Source of the DNA: Bacteroidales bacterium
Lineage (GTDB): Bacteria > Bacteroidota > Bacteroidia > Bacteroidales > Azobacteroidaceae
DNA: 10,909 bases
NCBI GenBank assembly: GCA_020860885.1
Contig: JAJBTS010000275.1
Span: 1 to 10,909 of the forward strand
Direction of reading: 5' to 3'
Part shown: one piece after another, positions 6,667-10,909 of the stretch
Position numbering within the stretch: the first letter of the stretch is position 1
Layout: every line of letters begins with the position of its first letter
The notes under the pieces: generated by a model
What the model was told of the DNA's origin: nothing
Database searches by the model: none
Seen by the model: only the letters and a program-made list of their open reading frames with translations
Position numbers and translations under genes: made by a program

Positions 6667-8394
6667 ATGCAGATCAGAGATTTCATTAAACCTTTTTGGT
6701 TGACAATCCTTATTATCGTTGTATTGACTTTTGGTCAGGTCATTGCAGATCTTCTGTTGCCTAATTATATGGCTGATATTGTAGACAATGGTATTGCAAA
6801 GGGAAATACAAACATGATCCTTCATACAGGAATTATCATGCTTATTGTCGCCTTTGTAGGAATAATTTGTGCTATTAGTGCAGGCTATTTTGCCTCTAGA
6901 ACAGCTCTAGGGGTAGGGCGGGATTTACGAAAGTCTTTGTTTCAACATATTTCCAATTTTTCTTTGGCTGAATTCGATCAGGTCGGAACTTCTTCTTTAA
7001 TAACCCGTACCACCAACGATGTTCAACAGATACAGCAAACTACTTTTATGGTATTGCGTATGATGATGCGGGCTCCAATTATGTGTATAGGAGGTATAAT
7101 CATGGCTGTACAGAAAGATGGTAATTTATCTTTACTGTTGCTTGGAATATTGCCGTTTATAGCCGGGATTATATATCTGATTATGGTTAAAGCCGTACCG
7201 TTGTTTCGTGCAGTACAGAAGAAAATTGATCAATTAAACCTCGTAATACGGGAAACTTTGGTAGGTATACGAATTATACGTGCTTTCAGTAGGATTGGTT
7301 TTGAGAAGAAAAAATTTGCGGCAGCCAATGAAGATTTAACAAATACTTCGATTCGTGTAAATAGGATTATGGCTATTCTTAATCCCAGCATGAATTTATG
7401 TATGAACTTATTGACTATTGCTATTATTTATTTTGCCTCATTCCGTATTGATAAAGGAAATTTGATGGTAGGAGATATGATGGCGTTTATACAATATGCA
7501 ACGCAAATTTTCATGTCCCTGACTATGATTACGATGTTGTTTGTAATGTTACCCCGCGCTTTTGCATCGGCAGAAAGGATTCGTGAAGTTTTTAAATTAC
7601 AGGCGGATATTACAGATCCTGCATACTCGGAAAAACCGGACTTAAAAATGAACGGCGCTATAAAATTCCAAAATGTATCTTTCAGATTTAATAATGCAGA
7701 AAACTGTGCAGTAGAAGATGTTTCTTTTACTGCTTATCCGGGGCAGACTGTTGCTATTATTGGAGGAACGGGAGCGGGAAAATCTTCTTTACTGAATCTC
7801 ATTCCCCGTTACTACGATGTTGAAAGCGGAGTTATTGAAATCGATGGGGTAGATATCCGCAAAATGAAACAGCATGAATTGCGGAATTTAATAGGAATAG
7901 TTCCTCAAAAGATCACTGTTTTTTCCGGTACTGTCAACGATAACGTTCGTATGGGTAAACAGGATGCTTCTGAGGAAGAAATTATTCATGCCTGCAAAGT
8001 TGCACAAGCTGAGGAATTTATTCAGAATTTACCTCTGAAATATAATACGGAAGTTGCTCAGGGAGGAACCAATCTCTCAGGTGGACAGAAACAGCGTTTA
8101 TCAATAGCAAGAGCGGTAGTTAGGAAACCTCAGATTTATTTATTTGATGATAGTTTTTCTGCTTTGGATTTTAAAACCGATTCAAAAGTAAGAGAAGCTC
8201 TGGCAAAAGAAACCCGGAATGCTACGGTTATTATAGTAGCGCAGCGCATCAGCAGCATTATGACGGCTGATAAAATATTAGTAATGGATAATGGTAAAAT
8301 GGTAGGAGAAGGAACTCATGCTGAATTGTTAAAAACAAACGAAGTGTATAAAGAGATTGCTTTTTCTCAGTTATCAGACGAAGAATTAGGTTAA
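6667..8394 (+). CDS. heterodimeric ABC exporter, half with degenerate catalytic site (TM287/BmrC-like)
   Basis: A 575-residue half-transporter: an N-terminal six-helix type IV exporter membrane domain (about residues 10-300, starting 'DFIKPFWLTILIIVVL') fused to an ATPase domain. Walker A is 'GGTGAGKS' (366-373) and the signature motif is the canonical 'LSGGQ' (470-474). Two catalytic positions are altered. The residue after Walker B is D495 instead of Glu ('YLFDDSFSALD'), and the switch-histidine position is Q526 ('IVAQRISS'). This Asp/Gln pattern is known from the non-hydrolysing site of heterodimeric exporters such as TM287/288 and BmrCD, so it marks a partner subunit rather than a broken gene. 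The stop codon abuts the start of the second half, which supplies the good site. The exporter probably moves hydrophobic compounds or lipids out across the inner membrane; the substrate cannot be read from the sequence. Moving to the next Met would remove the first helix, so the ATG at 6667 is preferred. Confidence 0.94.
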   Translation: MQIRDFIKPFWLTILIIVVLTFGQVIADLLLPNYMADIVDNGIAKGNTNMILHTGIIMLIVAFVGIICAISAGYFASRTALGVGRDLRKSLFQHISNFSLAEFDQVGTSSLITRTTNDVQQIQQTTFMVLRMMMRAPIMCIGGIIMAVQKDGNLSLLLLGILPFIAGIIYLIMVKAVPLFRAVQKKIDQLNLVIRETLVGIRIIRAFSRIGFEKKKFAAANEDLTNTSIRVNRIMAILNPSMNLCMNLLTIAIIYFASFRIDKGNLMVGDMMAFIQYATQIFMSLTMITMLFVMLPRAFASAERIREVFKLQADITDPAYSEKPDLKMNGAIKFQNVSFRFNNAENCAVEDVSFTAYPGQTVAIIGGTGAGKSSLLNLIPRYYDVESGVIEIDGVDIRKMKQHELRNLIGIVPQKITVFSGTVNDNVRMGKQDASEEEIIHACKVAQAEEFIQNLPLKYNTEVAQGGTNLSGGQKQRLSIARAVVRKPQIYLFDDSFSALDFKTDSKVREALAKETRNATVIIVAQRISSIMTADKILVMDNGKMVGEGTHAELLKTNEVYKEIAFSQLSDEELG

Positions 8395-10248
8395 ATGGCT
8401 AAGATTACAAATATGTCGAATAAGATCAGGCCGGGAGGACATGGAGGTTCTCCTATCGTTCCTGCATCCGAAAAATCCCGGGACTTTAAAGGTACTATCA
8501 TGAAACTATTACGTTTCATGAAACCTTTTTATGGAGGATTGATTCTGGTGTTTCTTTTTGCCATTGGAAGTACCGTATTTGGAATCTTCGGTCCTAAAAT
8601 TCTTGGGCAGGCTGTGGATGTATTATTTGATGGAACTTTAAATACTATAGGAGGGAATATTCCACGAGGAATTGACTTTCATTTACTAATCAGAATACTT
8701 CTTTTCCTATTAGGAATATATTTTTTGAGTTCTGTTCTAAATTATATTCAGGAATATATGATGGCTGGTATTTCTCAACGTATTATTCAAAAGATGAGAA
8801 ATGATGTAAGCGATAAACTTCATAAACTACCACTTAATTTTTACGATACCAAGACTCATGGCGAGATACTCAGCAGGGTAACCAATGATATTGACACGAT
8901 TGCGGGAACTTTGCAACAGAGTTTGGTACAACTGATAACCTCTCTTTTTACTTTGATAGGAATTACGGTCATGATGCTAATTATCAGTCCGTTTATGAGT
9001 TTAATCACTTTTATTTCTTTGCCATTAAGTTTCTTTGTCACTAAGGTTATAGCTTCTAAGTCTCAAAAATATTTTACAGGTCAAGCTTATGAGTTAGGTA
9101 ATTTGAATGGACACGTAGAAGAAATGTATAGCGGACATGCAGTTATCAAAGCTTTCAATTATGAAGAAAAATCAGTGGAAGAATTTCAGAGCACCAATGA
9201 TAGATTATATCAGCATGGATGGAAGGCCCAGTTTGTAACATCTGTGATATTCCCTATTTTGAATTTTATGAGTAACGTTTCATATGTTGCTATTTGTGTT
9301 TTAGGTGGCTATCTAACAGCTACAGGACGGATTTCACTGGGAGCAGTGCAGGCATTCATTACCTATTCACGCCAGTTTAATCACCCTATACAACAGGTTT
9401 CACAGATTGTGAATGTATTACAGGCAACCGTTGCTGCAGCTGAAAGGGTCTTTGAAGTTCTCGATGAAAAAGAACAGGTTCCTGATCCTGAAAAGCCATT
9501 AGTGAATGATAATCCTCAGGGGAAAGTAGATTTTGATCACGTATCTTTCCGATATGTTCCTGAAAAACCGTTAATCGAGGATGTTTCTATGCACGTTCAA
9601 ACCGGACAACTGGTAGCGATTGTTGGTCCGACAGGAGCAGGTAAAACCACATTGGTAAATTTGTTGATGCGCTTTTACGAAGTAGATAAAGGAGCTATCT
9701 ATGTAGATAATATCAATATCAGTGGTATGCGGCGGAAAGATTTGCACCATCAGATTGGGATGGTATTGCAGGATACATGGTTATTTAAAGGAACTATACG
9801 CGAAAATATAGCATTCGGAAAACGGGGAGCTACCGATGAAGAAGTGGTTCGGGCTGCTAAATTAGCTTATGCTGATGGTTTCATACGTACTTTACCTCAA
9901 GGTTATGATACCGAAATCAATGAAGAAGGAAGCAACATATCGCAAGGACAAAAACAACTTCTTACTATAGCCAGAGCGTTAATTGTACAGCCGCAGATTA
10001 TGATTCTTGATGAGGCTACTTCTTCGGTAGATACACGTACGGAGGTATTGGTACAAAAAGCCATGAAACGTATTATGGACGGACATACCAGTTTTGTAAT
10101 TGCCCATCGTTTATCTACTATCCGTGATGCGGATAATATTCTTGTCATGAAAGACGGAAATATTATTGAGCAAGGTACTCATCATGAATTGCTGGCTAAA
10201 AAATCTTTCTATTATGATCTGTATAATAGTCAGTTCGCACATAATTGA
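8395..10248 (+). CDS. heterodimeric ABC exporter, half with canonical catalytic site (TM288/BmrD-like)
   Basis: A 617-residue half-transporter and partner of the preceding gene. The ATG immediately follows that gene's TAA with no gap, so translation is probably coupled. The first 40 or so residues are a Gly/Pro/Lys-rich cytoplasmic lead ('NKIRPGGHGGSPIVP'), as in many second subunits of such pairs. Six membrane helices follow (about 45-330). The ATPase domain has Walker A 'GPTGAGKT' (411-418), Walker B 'IMILDEATSSVD' with catalytic E540, and H571 in the switch loop ('VIAHRLSTIR'), all canonical. Its signature motif is altered to 'ISQGQ' (515-519, normally LSGGQ). Because signature motifs act across the dimer, this altered motif faces the degenerate site of the first subunit, while its own Walker motifs pair with that subunit's intact LSGGQ. 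The two genes therefore form one asymmetric exporter. The inner start at Met7 (8413) cannot be excluded. It converges with the repressor gene after a 26-bp gap with no clear terminator. Confidence 0.94.
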   Translation: MAKITNMSNKIRPGGHGGSPIVPASEKSRDFKGTIMKLLRFMKPFYGGLILVFLFAIGSTVFGIFGPKILGQAVDVLFDGTLNTIGGNIPRGIDFHLLIRILLFLLGIYFLSSVLNYIQEYMMAGISQRIIQKMRNDVSDKLHKLPLNFYDTKTHGEILSRVTNDIDTIAGTLQQSLVQLITSLFTLIGITVMMLIISPFMSLITFISLPLSFFVTKVIASKSQKYFTGQAYELGNLNGHVEEMYSGHAVIKAFNYEEKSVEEFQSTNDRLYQHGWKAQFVTSVIFPILNFMSNVSYVAICVLGGYLTATGRISLGAVQAFITYSRQFNHPIQQVSQIVNVLQATVAAAERVFEVLDEKEQVPDPEKPLVNDNPQGKVDFDHVSFRYVPEKPLIEDVSMHVQTGQLVAIVGPTGAGKTTLVNLLMRFYEVDKGAIYVDNINISGMRRKDLHHQIGMVLQDTWLFKGTIRENIAFGKRGATDEEVVRAAKLAYADGFIRTLPQGYDTEINEEGSNISQGQKQLLTIARALIVQPQIMILDEATSSVDTRTEVLVQKAMKRIMDGHTSFVIAHRLSTIRDADNILVMKDGNIIEQGTHHELLAKKSFYYDLYNSQFAHN

Positions 10249-10274
10249 TTGTGAGAGTTTTTCCGGGTAATTTT

Positions 10275-10909
10275 CTAATTATTATATCTTATTGATATTT
10301 TAACCAATGCAATGGCACGTATATTCGCCAATAATTCATCTTTAGGACTATGATGAGAATTCTGACTGACCAATTTAACATAATCCTTACCGAGATCTGA
10401 TTTCTGTACGTATTTAATTGTCAGGTATTGATCATCGCCATCATCAATGTCCAATAAGTATATTTCACCAAAGCGTATATTAGAAATATTATGTAGGATT
10501 TTATAGCAGACAATATCCCCAGCTTTCAGGATAGGATACATTGAATCGCCTCGTACAAAAACTGCTCCGTCGCATTTGGGCGCATTTGGAACTGAAACAA
10601 AGTCGACTGGTATTCTTTCATTGTTCCCGTTGAAAATAGAAATGAGCCCAGCAGTTGCTTCAATATTATAAATAGGTATATATTGTTTTTCTTCTTTGGA
10701 AAGTTCTGTATTCAATTTATATATTGATATATTAGTTTTCTCTTCATCTGGGTGGTCTTTTATATTTTTGAAATTATAAAGGGCATTTAATGGTTCTTGT
10801 CTGGTATTGTCTTCATGATACATTTCTCCCTCTCCTGTAATAAGCCATACAATATTTAGATTGGGATAATTTTCCGCAGTTCGCGTAAGCCATTTGCTAT
10901 GTATATCGG
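10275..10909 (-). CDS. XRE-family HTH / S24 peptidase LexA-like repressor (5' end outside window)
   Basis: A self-cleaving-type transcriptional repressor cut by the right edge. The frame remains open upstream of the ATG at 10821-10823 to the window end. Those codons read 'NYPNLNIVWLITGEGEM', the usual end of the helix-turn-helix domain in Bacteroidota XRE/S24 regulators, so that ATG is internal and the true start lies beyond the window. About 210 residues are visible. After a polar linker comes the LexA-like domain: an Ala-Gly pair in 'EATAGLIS' (codons at about 10647-10652) that could be the cleavage site, the nucleophile Ser in 'GDSMYPILKAGD' (codon 10542-10544), and the general-base Lys in 'LTIKYV' (codon 10413-10415). 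The catalytic dyad is intact. Such proteins control phage, mobile-element or stress genes and are inactivated by RecA-stimulated self-cleavage; which genes this one controls is unknown. The stop is TAG. Confidence 0.9.
   Translation of the reverse strand, partial: DIHSKWLTRTAENYPNLNIVWLITGEGEMYHEDNTRQEPLNALYNFKNIKDHPDEEKTNISIYKLNTELSKEEKQYIPIYNIEATAGLISIFNGNNERIPVDFVSVPNAPKCDGAVFVRGDSMYPILKAGDIVCYKILHNISNIRFGEIYLLDIDDGDDQYLTIKYVQKSDLGKDYVKLVSQNSHHSPKDELLANIRAIALVKISIRYNN

Noticed and set aside
6667..8394. Reading the Asp/Gln replacements in the first ABC subunit as pseudogene damage
   Set aside because: The same two replacements are the known hallmark of the degenerate site in heterodimeric exporters, the frame is intact, and the partner gene has the matching complementary changes.
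10249..10274. Terminator between the converging ABC and repressor genes
   Set aside because: The 26-bp gap contains no stem of useful length followed by a T-run; only short T-runs are present.
10821..10823. ATG as the start of a complete 182-residue S24 peptidase gene
   Set aside because: The frame is open upstream to the window edge and encodes the typical end of an XRE HTH domain, so this Met is internal and the gene is truncated by the window.

Overview
The window looks like ordinary core chromosome of an AT-rich member of the Bacteroidota, most likely the order Bacteroidales. The support is threefold. Protein families are typical of that phylum: a DUF2723 GT-C membrane protein with C-terminal TPR-like repeats, a 'GFGVHSPF' SAM methyltransferase and an XRE/S24 repressor. 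Promoter-like sites have the phylum's TAnnTTTG -7 form, one of them with a TTTG -33 element at exactly 19 bp. Shine-Dalgarno sequences are mostly absent or weak. The exact genus cannot be read from the sequence.

Layout. On the minus strand, reading from about 6520 down to 1, there are six genes: efp (elongation factor P), radC (JAMM-domain protein), a very large DUF2723 membrane protein, a NodB-type polysaccharide deacetylase, a class I SAM methyltransferase, and the first 89 codons of a PduO-type ATP:cob(I)alamin adenosyltransferase that runs off the left edge. The efp-radC pair is separated by a strong 18-bp inverted repeat. The DUF2723 gene has its own promoter-like -7 box and is followed 3 bp later by the deacetylase. 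The methyltransferase reading frame runs 95 bp into the adenosyltransferase gene. Divergent from efp, on the plus strand, two abutting genes (TAA directly followed by ATG) encode the halves of a heterodimeric type IV ABC exporter. The first half has a degenerate catalytic site and the second a canonical one. Converging on them from the right edge is a 5'-truncated gene for a LexA-like (XRE-HTH plus S24 peptidase) repressor.

How they fit together. efp/radC is a housekeeping pair (translation of polyproline stretches; a conserved JAMM protein of unclear role). The DUF2723-deacetylase pair suggests envelope glycan or glycoprotein work. The ABC pair would act as one exporter.

No new multi-gene system is evident. 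The observations most worth checking are: (1) the DUF2723 gene has lost a recognisable start codon, because 57 conserved in-frame codons precede the first ATG and the position expected for ATG reads AAG; (2) the CAGTTATCA/TGATAACTG hairpin between efp and radC; (3) a near-perfect 18-bp palindrome in the efp/ABC divergent promoter region; (4) the overlapping basic tail of the methyltransferase.
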